Source of the DNA: Hysterangium stoloniferum
Taxonomy: Eukaryota; Basidiomycota; Agaricomycetes; Hysterangiales; Hysterangiaceae
DNA: 64,000 bases
Reading direction: 5' to 3'
NCBI GenBank assembly: GCA_015178975.1
Contig: WHVD01000068.1
Coordinates: forward strand, 62,001 to 126,000
Numbering within the stretch: the stretch's first letter is position 1; each line of letters opens with the position of its first letter. Below are positions 9,655-20,318 of the stretch, one piece after another. The notes below the pieces were generated by a model, which saw only the letters and a program-made list of their open reading frames with translations, did not search any database and was not told where the DNA came from. The position numbers and the translations under genes are program-made.

Positions 9655-11192
9655 TTAATCTTTTTTTAACTTGGCAGCTGGCTTAGCTGGTTGTGAAGTC
9701 ATAGCCATATTGGCTGATCGGGCTTTTGTGGCTTTCGGGCATGTGATGACTTGGTGTCCAGGTTCTGCACACAACAAACAAAGGTTGTTGTCCATTTGGT
9801 GTTGCTTTTCTTGTGGTAGAAGTTTGCCATTGGAGCCAAGTTTTCCAGTGAGGTCAGGTTTGTCCTTGTCTTGAGACTGGCCCAACTGTTTGCCTTTGCC
9901 TTTTTTGTCATTGGAATCCTTATTGTTGGACTTCTTATTGGAGTTCGAGTTGCTGGTATTGTTGGTGTTTTGATTTCCAGACTTGTTGGCATTCTTGTTG
10001 TCCAATGATTTTTTATCTGATGGGTTTTCACAACTGATTTCCGAGTGTCATTCCCAGTATTGGGCATCTGCATTTTGGGCCTTTAGATGCATGAGTGGGA
10101 GAGTCTTCAGCTTTCCAGTCTCCCCTTTGGAAACTTCGTCTTTGAGGTGGGACAGAAGGCCAGAGTAGAACTGGTAATGGAGGGCCAAATTGCCCCAGTC
10201 ACAACATGTGGTGAGGTTGTTGAACTGGATGATGTAGTTGGTAATGCATTGGGTGTCTTTCATTTTGAGATTAGAAAGTGCAGCCTCTGGTCATAGGGAC
10301 TGAAGTTTGTTTTGAGTTCCTCAATGAAAGTGTCCCAATCATGAAGCCAATTGGGATCTTCAGAAGTGAGGCTGGAAAATGCAGGTTCAAACCAGGCTGC
10401 TGTGGAATCCTTGAGGTATGAGAGTGAAAAATTTACCTTTCAGTCATCCATTGCAAAGGCAGCTGGGTGGTCCCAAAAGTTGAATTGACATTGCATACGA
10501 AATGTCAGTAATTTCTTCAGGTTTGGGCCAGTAAATGGTTCAGGTTTATTGACTTGGGTTCCTTTTCCTTGGTATTGTTCTTTAAAAAATTGTTAAGGGA
10601 TCCCAAGGTACTGAGAACAGTCCCATGCTTTGTCAGGAGAGAAATCCGGCTTTTGTTTTGCGGACTTCATAGGACCAATGGCTTGAGGTATAACCAGTCA
10701 CTATCCTTGGGTTTGGGTCCAGGGGCTGGCTGATTGTTAACCTCTTCAGGTGCTTCAGGTTTGGCAGCTTCGGGTACTTCCTCAGCATCACCAGTAATTT
10801 CCACAAAGTGGGATTCTTCAGAGGGTTCTGTTGAAACAGTTGAATAACCCTTTGCAGAACACCTCTGTGAGTGTGATTGGAAAGTAAACACTAAGGAGAC
10901 TTTTCCCACACCCACAGTGGACTATACTACTAGGTGCTTATCTAAGCACCTATACAGCAGTTACTGACCTAAGGTAACTCACTCAATACTGCACCTACAG
11001 TGCTGGAAAAAATACTACAAATATCCGAAAAATATAGAGATCATAATAGACTATGTTAGAGCTGTAGTATCATACTCTAACAGATTCTGGCTGGGGGGTT
11101 TTCGTAGCTTGGGCTGTATACAGGAATGGAGATTGGAGGGTGGAAGATTCTGCTTCACCACTTGGCTTAACATCTTTCTTCCTCAGAGGCAT
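9655..11192 (-). pseudogene. Gyp-C gag with zinc knuckle
   Basis: A probable start ATG is at 11190-11192 (MPLRKKDVKP). The capsid-like centre (about 10260-10560: FNFWDHPAAFA, AWFEPAFSS) aligns with Gyp-1 gag. A low-complexity N/K/S stretch and a zinc knuckle of C-x2-C-x4-H-x4-C type (CLLCAEPGHQVITC, frame 9655-10005) lie near the C-terminus. About 175 bp at 10916-11090 do not align with gag and may be another insertion. Frames shift repeatedly. Confidence 0.7.
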
Positions 11193-11215
11193 GATTGATG
11201 GAAATGAGAGTGTGA

Positions 11216-11226
11216 AATCAGAATAT
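11216..11226 (-). promoter_or_regulatory. Putative self-priming site of Gyp-C
   Basis: Plus strand aatcagaatat, two bases inside the LTR edge at 11229. The inverse, atattctgatt, is at 11541-11551 within the LTR, about 35 nt downstream of its TATA-like run in the sense direction. The pair differs from Gyp-1 at corresponding positions but stays complementary. Confidence 0.65.
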
Positions 11227-11228
11227 AC

Positions 11229-11896
11229 TGTTAAGAACAGAAAACTGACTGATGTCGGTAGACTGATGGGGACTGAATGGAAGGACTTGGCTTCAGTTTA
11301 TGTGCTGCACCCTCACAAGTTACTGTCAGGTGTCCTTAAATTTCAGGTGGGTGGAAAACTAGTCCTGTTGAATAATCTTCTCAGTAAGTCACTGATCAGA
11401 AGCCGAAGGATAAGTTGTGGGTTGGGTCGAAAGATCAGAAACTGAGAGTTGGAGACTGAGGGTGAGCGAGTGCAAGCAGAGGTGGAGAGCAGAATACTTA
11501 GAGTGAGACTATGAAAGTTGTTTAGGAGTGTTCTGAGTTGATATTCTGATTGTCCTAATACTATGATACATGAGTGGCATATATATGGAAAACTGGTGCT
11601 TATCCAAATGTAAACAGAACAAAGGAAAGTACTAATGGAGAAGACAGAACTACATATAGAGTAATGCAAAAATGGAGACCGATAGATGGAACATTACAAA
11701 TATGGACATAGACTACTATGGGGGTGGAAAAGGTGTAAACTGGTTGTATGGGCTAAGGGGCTGATGGGAATACTAATCAGGAACAATGAAGATGCTAAAT
11801 GGGATTAGTTGGGGTACTGACAGTCTTGCAAGTGATTGCAGTTTTGTGTGAGGTCCAATCGGGGCCAACAGTGTGCTGAGTGCATGGGTCGTAACA
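11229..11896 (-). repeat. 5' LTR of Gyp-C
   Basis: It starts TGTTAAGAAC and ends GGTCGTAACA on the plus strand and abuts the gag leader. The stem-loop is at 11289-11311. In the sense (minus) direction a TATA-like run (about 11579-11586) precedes an 11-nt segment (11541-11551) that is complementary to the putative primer site at 11216-11226. Confidence 0.82.
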
Positions 11897-11920
11897 ATGA
11901 TTCACAATTATTTAAAAAGA

Positions 11921-12195
11921 TTCCTTTAGATTCAGGTAGATTCTTTTAGATTCAGGTAGATTCTTTTAGATTCAGGTAGATTCTTTTAGATTCAGGTAGA
12001 TTCTTTTAGATTCAGGTAGATTCTTTTAGATTCAGGTAGATTCTTTTAGATTCAGGTAGATTCTTTTAGATTCAGGTAGATTCTTTTAGATTCAGGTAGA
12101 TTCTTTTAGATTCAGGTAGATTCTTTTAGATTCAGGTAGATTCTTTTAGATTCAGGTAGATTCTTTTAGATTCAGGTAGATTCTTTTAGATTCTT
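11921..12195. repeat. 20-bp minisatellite, left array
   Basis: Thirteen nearly perfect copies of ttcttttagattcaggtaga, then degenerate units up to about 12270. It starts 25 bp after the Gyp-C LTR and is preceded by gattcacaattatttaaa. The same unit occurs inverted at 12846-12965. Confidence 0.95.
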
Positions 12196-12845
12196 TTACA
12201 TTCAACTAGATTCTTTAGATTCAAGTAAATTCTTTAGACTCGTGTAGATTCAGGTAGATTCTTAGAAATGTTCCATGGATGGAAGTCTGGTCAGAAAGTT
12301 ATGGATAATTACAGAAGATTGAAGTATCTGGAATGTAGTGTAACAATACTATCTGGAAATTGATCCTAACACAAAGTTTCTAGAATAAACACCAGGAGTC
12401 TGAATGCAAGTCCAGGCTGGGACATGGCTCAGGATATGTGGAGAAGTCAACTGTCAAAGGGCAGAGTAATACCAGAATGGAATTTGAGTTGAAGGGTACA
12501 GGGTCACATTCTGGTGCATTCCAAGTCTTGATACTAGTCCAGAAGATGGTTTGGAACCTAATATGATATTTGGGAAATACTCCATGGAGTCTCTGGGAAT
12601 GGAACTTCACATGCACCAAATCACCCTGAATTTCACCAGCAGCAGCAGGGCTAAATCCTAGTAAATCACATTAAAGGGGATGAGAGATGAGAAAGAAAAT
12701 GGGGCTAGGTAGACTGACAAGTCATCAGATGCAGTGATGGCCACTAGATATGGTTTTGCTGCTTCCAGGAATGGGATAGGGTCATGGTGAACATCATTCT
12801 AAAGACCAAACATTCAATATATACAATGCATATATGTACTTGCAG

Positions 12846-12965
12846 CCTGTATGAGAAAGAATCTACCTGGATCTAAAAGAATCTATCTGGATCTAAAAGA
12901 ATCTATCTGGATCTAAAAGAATCTACCTGAATCTAAAAGAATCCTTTCAAATATTTGTGAATCAC
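12846..12965. repeat. 20-bp minisatellite, right inverted array
   Basis: About five units of aatctatctggatctaaaag (the inverse of the left array, with ccagat for tcaggt in part), ending atatttgtgaatcac, the inverse of the sequence that precedes the left array. The two arrays thus look like the subterminal repeats of one element spanning about 11899-12970. The inner part includes an LTR-like remnant (12260-12625) resembling 1500-1860. Confidence 0.8.
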
Positions 12966-12975
12966 ACTGTATCCT

Positions 12976-13784
12976 TCCAAACAATTGTGAATCATGCTCA
13001 ATCAGGAAAAATTGGTTCAAGGTTTCTCATCTTGAAAAACCTTTAAGAAACTCATGTGAAATTGTTGATTTCTTCCAGATTTCACAAACACATTTTTTGA
13101 ATTTCCATAGTGTTTGTGGCTAAGAAAAATGTATTCTTGAAACATATAATTATTCAATGATTTCACATATAATTAAATTGTAAATTTCATTATGGTTTTC
13201 CCCTTGAGAAAACATTAATAAAACATTGTCTTGACACAAGATTTTTGTGGCAAAAAATTACAGTTTTCACTCAATTCCCTGAGGGAAAATACTGAGTAGA
13301 AATATGTGGTTTTCAATTGATTTCTCTAGGCAAATTATTACAGTTTTCATAGAACTCTGTTGGGTGGAAAAACCCTAACAAAATCCAGGGTTTTTTAAGA
13401 GTTTTCCTATTTAGAAAATGCACAGAAAATAGGCTATTTCGAACAATGTTTCCTTAGAATTTCCTGATCAACATTTTTAGAGTTTTCAGATACAATTTCT
13501 GTCCTCAGAAAAACCTACTAAACCCCAAGAGTTTCAAATGGTTTTTCAGTTCAAAAAACTCTTAGAAAATTTAGCCAAATAGCAAGATTTTCTGAAGGTT
13601 TTCCAACTCCAAAAATCTTGGGGTCCCTCCAGTGTTAATCAGCACATTACATTATCTCTCTGTTTATGCATTCTCACATTGTGCATTATATTACTAGGAA
13701 TTTCCCTTCCACCATCACTCCTAAGAGCACAATCAACCTGCAAGCAATCTGAGATTGTCATGGGCTGACCAAACATCCTATAAT
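12976..13784. other. AT-rich stretch without a recognisable gene
   Basis: No coding frame. Many short ggttttc / gaaaaacc type words alternate from 13020 to 13625, as in a degenerate array of small hairpins. Nothing else can be supported. Confidence 0.5.
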
Positions 13785-14745
13785 CACCTCATTGTTCATG
13801 ACACCTTCATCTTTGCTGCTTTCTCTCTGTGATTGGATGACTGCTCATTGCAACAAGCATAGCTGGTGTGTGTTGATGCATCAGTAACCATCTCTCACAC
13901 TCAAACGCCATCCATGCCCCGCGCAGACTGTACGGCACCTTTACACAACATATTGCTGCCATACAACTGAATCTCAGTCAGCCGTGCTGTTGTTTTAGCA
14001 ATTGTGATCAAGAACTACATTGATTCTCTGTGAAGTATAATGACAGCATGAAGACTACCACCAGCATCATGGAGGGTCTCCTACACATCTCTACAACCTT
14101 TCATCCCACTGCCCACCCTGCCAGCCTTAAGTCTCAACATAATGCTGCTGCCTGGCTGGCTGCCATATGACATTCTACCACTGCACAGCCATCATCTCCA
14201 GTTGCTTTTTCTCATGCACTTGCCAATCTTTCACATTTTTTTAGAAACATTGCTGGTAAATTGAACCACATCTGCAAGCCTTCATGGATGCAATTGACCC
14301 TGATGGAACAAGAAATGACAAGGGGGGCATGGAGGTAGATTTAAATATGGATTTAGGTTCAAGAGAGAGGCTGGGTGGATGTATTGACATCCTGGTGAGT
14401 CTCCCTCAGCCATGTAACATTATACCACAAATTGAACATACCTTTTATGTTCTTGGAACATCATGCAAATTGTAGAGCCTTATGGAGGAACACACCTCAT
14501 GGCTGCAACATGCATATCCAACCCACACTCCTAGGCCATCTCTTCCCCCTGCTCTCCCTGCTTGATCCCACTTCACTGTCAATGGTATTCTGCATGTCAA
14601 GGTACAGCGGAGTGGGAACCTGACAATGTTGACAAAGTTATGCCCAAATTATTTGGCAGCAGCATTTGTGCATCGGCCTTCATGGACCACATTCACGAGT
14701 GTGAGGCATGGCACCACAGTTTTGAGCTGGACAAAGCATGATAGT
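13785..14745. repeat. Unclassified dispersed repeat R, copy 1 (decayed)
   Basis: Aligns with R2 (15546-16475) and R3 (21482-22084). Compared with R2, most CpGs are replaced by TpG or CpA: cattgttcatgacacc here, cgtcgttcgtgacgcc in R2. No target duplication or terminal repeat was found, and short minus-strand frames are broken. The family is unknown. Confidence 0.75.
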
Positions 14746-14799
14746 TGTTGACTCGCTTAACCATAGTAATGTTAGAGTTGCATAAAACTTATAAGTTGT

Positions 14800-15000
14800 C
14801 CTGTCTTCATGCCTCCCTCACCTTCATCTCACCTTCACTTTCAACTTCACTTTCAAGTCACCCTCATGTTTCAACTACCTTGTCTTTGCTTTTACCTTTA
14901 CTTTTACTTTTGCCTTGACTGACCTCACCTTCATCTTATCTTCATCATCACCCTTATTGTCATGTTATCTCGACCCTCCCCTTCGGCTCCATTTCCACTA
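14800..15000. other. Pyrimidine-rich tract
   Basis: Almost entirely C/T on the plus strand, built from degenerate cttcac / ttttac words. No gene is visible. Confidence 0.6.
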
Positions 15001-15002
15001 TG

Positions 15003-15242
15003 TTAAAACTTCCAGATTGTCCAGCATAATAGGTTTTGGGGGTTTAAGTTCAGCATCCTTTCCGTCCCTTTTTGAGAGCAGCATTCCTTCAAGAACTGCA
15101 CACTTTCCTTAGAGGTACTGCCTTCGGAGTGAGTTGAAAGCAGATGTTTGTCTTGTAAAAATTTAAGCTTTAAGTGAGGTGGTGGCATTATTACATTCAC
15201 ATCAATGATATCAGAATGCACGTCTTCTAAGGGTATCTCCAT
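15003..15242 (-). CDS. Small open frame of unknown nature, starting in the 52-bp array
   Basis: 79 codons from ATG at 15242. Residues 1-8 (MEIPLEDV) are encoded by the first unit of the tandem array; the rest reads HSDIIDVNVIMPPPHLKLK onward. Composition is protein-like but no family was recognised and no promoter is evident. It may be a remnant of a larger gene. Confidence 0.25.
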   Translation of the reverse strand: MEIPLEDVHSDIIDVNVIMPPPHLKLKFLQDKHLLSTHSEGSTSKESVQFLKECCSQKGTERMLNLNPQNLLCWTIWKF

Positions 15243-15478
15243 GTACAGTACGTTCAGTAATATCTTCTTACACGTCTTCTAAGGGTATCTCCATGTACAG
15301 TACGTTTAGTAATATCTTCTTACACGTCTTCTAAGGGTATCTCCATGTACAGTACGTTCAGTAATATCTTCTTACATGTCTTCTAAGGGTATCTCCATGT
15401 ACAGTACGTTCAGTAATATCTTCTTACACGTCTTCTAAGGGTATCTCCATGTACAGTACGTTCAGTAATAACTTCTTA
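15219..15478. repeat. Tandem array, five 52-bp units
   Basis: Units start at 15219, 15271, 15323, 15375 and 15427, with core cgtcttctaagggtatctcc. Units differ at single bases. Each carries, on the minus strand, an ATG followed by the MEIPLEDV codons; since 52 is not a multiple of three these starts fall in different frames. Confidence 0.97.
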
Positions 15479-15545
15479 CATACTCTGCAGCGAAAGCCTA
15501 CCCTCTTAGAGCTGTTTGTCCCCTTCCCGGCTTTCTATCAGTCGA

Positions 15546-16475
15546 TAACAATCACCTCGTCGTTCGTGACGCCTTCATCTTCGCTGCTTTCTCTCTGCGG
15601 TTGAAAGACTGCTCATTGCAACAAGAATGGCTGAAAGTTTTAGATGTGCTTTGATCCATTGATAATCGTCTCTCACATCATCCATCGCCCATGCAGTCCG
15701 TACGGCACCTTTACGCAACATATCGCTCCCATACAACCAAATCTCAGCCAGCCGCGCTGTTGCTTTAGGACTCATGATCAAAAACTACACTGATTCTCTT
15801 TCAAGTATCACGACAGCGCCAAGACTATTATCGGCATCATAGGGCGTCTCCCACACATATATATATATAGCCTTTCATCCCGCCCTGCCACCCTCAAGTC
15901 TCGGCGTAATGCTACTGCCCGGCTGGCCGCCGTAAGGCCGTCTGCGACTGCACGGCCATCAGCTCCAGCTACTTTTGCTCACGCACTTGCCGATTTTTCG
16001 CGATTTGTAGAAACATTGCCGGTAAAAGAACGGGGAGGCCAACGCTGGATAATCGCGGTTCCGAGCGGCGTCTTTGTGGATGCGATGGCGAAAGGGGAAA
16101 TGACAAGAGGGGCGTGGAACTAGATTTAAGTCCGGATTTGGGTTCGAGAGACAGGCTGGGTGGATGTATTGGCTTCCTGGTGAGTCTCGCTCAGGCATAT
16201 ACCACCATACCACAAATTGAACGTATCTTTTTTGTCCTTGGAGTATCATGCATAATGTAGAGCTCTATGGACAAACGCACGTCATGGCGGCAACATGCAT
16301 ATCCAACCCACACTCTTAGGCCACCTCTTCCCGGCTCTTGATCACGCCCCTGCTATCCCTGCTCCCCTGCTTGATCCTGCTGCGATGTCTATGGTATTCT
16401 GCGTGTTAACGCACAGCGGAGTGGGCACCTGACGATGTTGACAATGGTACGTCCGAATTGTTTGGTGGCGGCATT
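15546..16475. repeat. Unclassified dispersed repeat R, copy 2 (least decayed)
   Basis: The CpG-rich reference copy of the family. Minus-strand frames at 15575-15781 and 15959-16249 are partly conserved in R3 (GSDMLRKG, AERKQRR, VREQKQLELMAVQ), which hints at a past coding role, but stops are frequent. It includes a short (TA)n at 15858-15870. Confidence 0.75.
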
Positions 16476-16854
16476 CACGAGTAGATAAGTAAGAAACTAT
16501 TAACTCACCTTAGCCGTGCGCAAATAGTATGCAAACGTCTGAGGTGATGTGTACCTAGCTCAAGACTAAATAAGTAGATCAAAAGTAAACGTGGTGTTGA
16601 AACCACTATATGAAACAAGGCTAGTGTGATAAAAGGAGTCATACGAATTCATAACAATTGTGTTGATCGAAAACAATCGGAATCAAAACACTAATAGACT
16701 GTGTCGCACTTGAATTTCCTACAGTATTCCTCGAGAACGGCGAGTACGATATACGATGATGACGGTAAGTAAAACGATGATCTAAAAGCGCGTCTGTGAT
16801 AATGTAATCGGTATGCCGTAAGCTGCCAGGCTTACAATCTTTCCGGTTCAGACA

Positions 16855-16968
16855 GAGTATTTGCAACTAATATATATCAGGAAACTGAATGATGTTCCTG
16901 ATATGAATATCAGGAACCCATTCAGTTTGCTAATATTTCATTACTTGCAAATACACTCTATTAGTGCA
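16855..16968. repeat. Small foldback element
   Basis: The left arm gagtatttgcaactaatata and the right arm taatatttcattacttgcaaatacactc are inverted. The centre is also inverted: gttcctgatat / atatcaggaac, with aaactgaatg / cattcagttt around it. The left end recurs at 23077-23100. It looks like a MITE-like hairpin. The rest of 16476-17181 shows no gene. Confidence 0.7.
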
Positions 16969-17181
16969 CAAATGAGAAGTGCTTCGGGTTATTTCTGGCT
17001 TGCCTAGCATTTGTGGGAAAAGATGCCATGATAGGTCAAGAGCCTAGCATGGCAATGCGATGCACACGTTGCCCTGCTTATAACAGAGGCATATCACTTT
17101 TTGTGCATTGATAACCAAGGACTGATCTCCATCACTACCAATATCCTGCCAAATCCCCACGGGGTGGACGGGATAACTCAT

Positions 17182-19022
17182 ATGGCTGACGGTGCAGGGT
17201 TATTCCCTACGGTTTCCCCTTTAGAAGCAGTAACGACTGCTGACTCCGAGCTGAGCGATGAAAGCAAGAGAGCGGTGAGGGCTCATAGAATGCTCCGTGA
17301 ACAGTGGGATTGCGACGAACCAGGCCATGACTTATGCCTACAAGGCGCTGATTATATTGGTCATATCCAGCTGTCTGAAGAACAGATTTTCATTTGGATA
17401 GGCAAAATTGTGGGTCATCTATTCATTGAAATTCATGATTATCATTATTCACTCATCCAATACCTGAATCCAGTGCCGAGGTCAGGCGACATGCCATTAT
17501 CCACCAGAGGGGATTATTATCTCAGACGGCTCTAGATCCAATAGGAACCCAAATTTTGACTGGGGTGCTGGCGAAACGAATACTGACCCAGAACCTGAGA
17601 TTGGACCGGGGTATTTCTGTGGACTCGCTCTGGAACGAGTCGGCAGCACAATCCTTTATTACTCAAAGGTTTCCTTGTTCTTAGTCAAGCTATCGCTTTA
17701 TAGACAAATTGTGAATCCTTGGCTGCTTTATGAAAAGACTGGACGATTTTACGGACCTCCCTCTGCGCAAAGCCTTGGAATAATCTTGCAAGAGACAGCT
17801 GATTTAATGCGGTATGAGTTGCCACCTATTACTAGGACTTATCGCCAACCCTTTGAATATTGAACATCTTCGCAGGCCATCCTACCCACTTTATATTCAA
17901 AAAAGAGCATCCAACGTTTTTGGCATGAGGACTATGATCCGTGATGGACACCGAGGCGATGATTGCATCCAAATTATTTTAGATTGGTTAGGTGATGCAT
18001 TCCGTTGTTCCGGGGAGGATCATGTGTCGCCTGAAATTATGTCAGCACTATATCGAAATCTGACGAGTGTACCTTTGCATGTTCATTACGACGAGGTTCT
18101 ATCCAATTTCATTGTAATTCTCGCTCGATATCTCAGCTCGTGGGGACGGGACTATAATTCTCTTCCCTACACGCTTAGACATCTCATAGAAAATGTCTGC
18201 CATCTACGTAAGCTATCATTCGAGGAGCTCAATTCTATTCACGATTACTTGGAATCCTGGCTGCGACAACAGTAAGATATGTTGTCAGCATTCTTCACCC
18301 CAAGCTGACTCAAGTCATGCCAGATCCAACTCAAGATGGTCCTACAACAGAGATGCTTACTTTATATGCTCCCAAATGGAAGTGTCCATACTATGTTCTC
18401 AACAGGATACACGGTTTCATGTCCTCTCTGAGACTTTATTAGATATCGCCCTAGATACAACGATTGGGGCTACATCGCGACATAAGGGGCTTGACTACTT
18501 CCTCAGGGGCAAAGCACTTGCTGTGAATGGATTCTTCGATGACAGGGTATTGCTGATAGACCACGCCAAGAAGATCAATCGAATCGCCTCGTTCATTGGT
18601 TTCTATCTACGGCACGTTGTACATGCACTTTTGTCAACTGATATCTTAACTTACCTTCCCCTTCTAGTCATATTTCGATTCAACCCCGCCAATGGTTCAC
18701 GTTCAGTTGTCTTGCTAAGACAATTAAAACCATCATGTCCCTCATAGCAGCTTCTCCCGATCCAGCATTTTCCTGTAGCGAAATACAGGTTGAAAATGTA
18801 GTAAACGCTTTCGTCGTTTTTGTCTCACATTTCGATCCATTTGATTTTCGCGATCACCCCGACGATTTCGCATACTTTTCACGTTTGAAAAGTGACTCGC
18901 ACTCCCTCTTACTCCTCATCGCCAATCCGTTCACTGGTCCTTCGCTCCTATCTAACTCGCATTGCATGTCGATACTGAAGGACAATGGATGGGTTGGAAA
19001 TGCTCTTGCTGCGTCCAATTAA
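17182..19022 (+). CDS. Uncharacterised multi-exon gene
   Basis: From ATG at 17182 (MADGAGLFPTVSP), three GT-AG introns keep one frame open: 17410-17473, 17812-17875 and 18208-18272 (64, 64 and 65 bp; the last has a strong gtaagc donor). The exons read through FDWGAGETNTDPEPEIG, GDDCIQIILDWLGDAFRCSG and RYVVSILHPKLTQ. Structure beyond about 18380 is unresolved; an exon from about 18443 (LDYFLRGKALAVNGFFDD) and a last exon from about 18668 to the TAA at 19020-19022 (HPDDFAYFSRLKSD) are likely. No domain was recognised. The low-conservation start could lie further upstream. CpGs are retained, unlike neighbouring repeats, which argues for a host gene rather than an old transposon. Confidence 0.5.
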
Positions 19023-20305
19023 GCGGACATTTCCTTTCCTCATTTACCATTAGAATTGTGACGCCCCTCCGTATTGGATCCCAAACATTAGTATTTAGAA
19101 GTATTTCTGAAGGGCTCTGGGATATTTTCTAGACGCCAGTGACAGAGTGAACTCACTGGGGATATGATGATGGAATGCGGGAAGTGCTCTGCAGATCGTG
19201 TGTGGTGTATGTCAGGCACTACTGATAGACTACACCGCTTGACGTGGCAACCCAGCAACGGACGTTTTACTCTACGCTTCCTGTAATTCAGTCCTTCCAT
19301 CAACCCCTCATGTCACTCATTCACCCTGCTCATCCATCGTATTCAGCTTCTCCCACGAGTCTGACTCGTTGCAGCGTCTTCCAGATTTTAAACCCTTTTG
19401 CCGTTCTTAACCACTTACCGACCGCCACCACGAGCTTATCTGTGACATTCCTACTTATGTTGTGTCTATCGGATATGCAGCACATAATAAATGAATGCGT
19501 TTCGCATTAATCATAGTTGGCCAGTAATACAGCGTCCGACATTCCACAAAATTTCGGATTTTTCCCCCTTAAGGGGGTAAATTCGCCAGAATTTCACTTT
19601 TTGCACTTTCCACGGGATATCGGCTACAGCGTGAAGCACGCCAGCCAACCAGATGTACTTTACTTACACATCATCGCTGTTTGTGCACGGGAAGGTAACG
19701 GACTGATGAGTTAGTCTCACAACTGTCAAAATCAAGAAACTCGGAATTTAGCAATCACATGGAAAGGAATAACACGAATCGGCACTTTGAAGCTTAGACA
19801 GAATATGCCAGCGAAGTATAAGTCCAAATTACAAAATGATTGGTTATTGCCCTTCGTGTGGGATCGCCAACAGGGTCCCTGACTTGCTTGCTTTCAGTTC
19901 TTTTCTCTCCGCGTGAATATACCCCCCACATCCTCGCCGTCAGCGATGATCCTCACAATTTCTTCATTATATTTGTTATAGAGTGCAGGCTTACTCAAAG
20001 GAGCTTTTAGACCCTAATTTTCTTATTCTCACCGAAGTTCTTTCTCAGGCGCTTGACTTGGTGTGGCTTTTATGACAAGTGGGGTTTCTTAATCAAGACA
20101 AAGTGGGAAAATGGACTGATGATAACATATGATTTAGCGAGTAGGGAAGAATGGGAAGAATGGAAAATGAAAATGACTGTCAGATATTGCGAAGTAAATG
20201 TTACGAAAGATAATAAAGTGGAGGTTAGATAACTCGGGAGATATCGCACTTGTCAGTGCTATTCGATAACAGTTTCGGTGTACTTGATATTACATGGACA
20301 CTGCA
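19023..20305. other. Intergenic DNA, nothing recognised
   Basis: Short frames on both strands (for example 19244-19510) show no coding signature. No repeat match to the rest of the window was seen. Confidence 0.5.
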
Positions 20306-20318
20306 TCACGTGACGGAT

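Larger units (their letters stand above)
3119..11896 (-). mobile_element. Old Ty3/gypsy chromovirus Gyp-C, heavily interrupted
   Basis: On the minus strand the order is LTR (11229-11896), gag, RT, RNase H, integrase, chromodomain; an antisense accessory gene then lies on the plus strand at about 3306-3875. It aligns throughout with Gyp-1 but is strongly CpG-depleted and carries stops and frameshifts. The 3' LTR at the low-coordinate end is not recognisable, and protease plus the first part of RT are deleted near 9540-9660. Later insertions are element E (4879-5411), Tc1-B (5483-7309) and a solo LTR (8363-8928). The low-coordinate boundary is uncertain. Confidence 0.8.

Noticed and set aside
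11921..12195. Possible CRISPR array (regular 20-bp periodicity)
   Set aside because: Units are contiguous with no unique spac­ers, the context is eukaryotic, and an inverted partner array exists.
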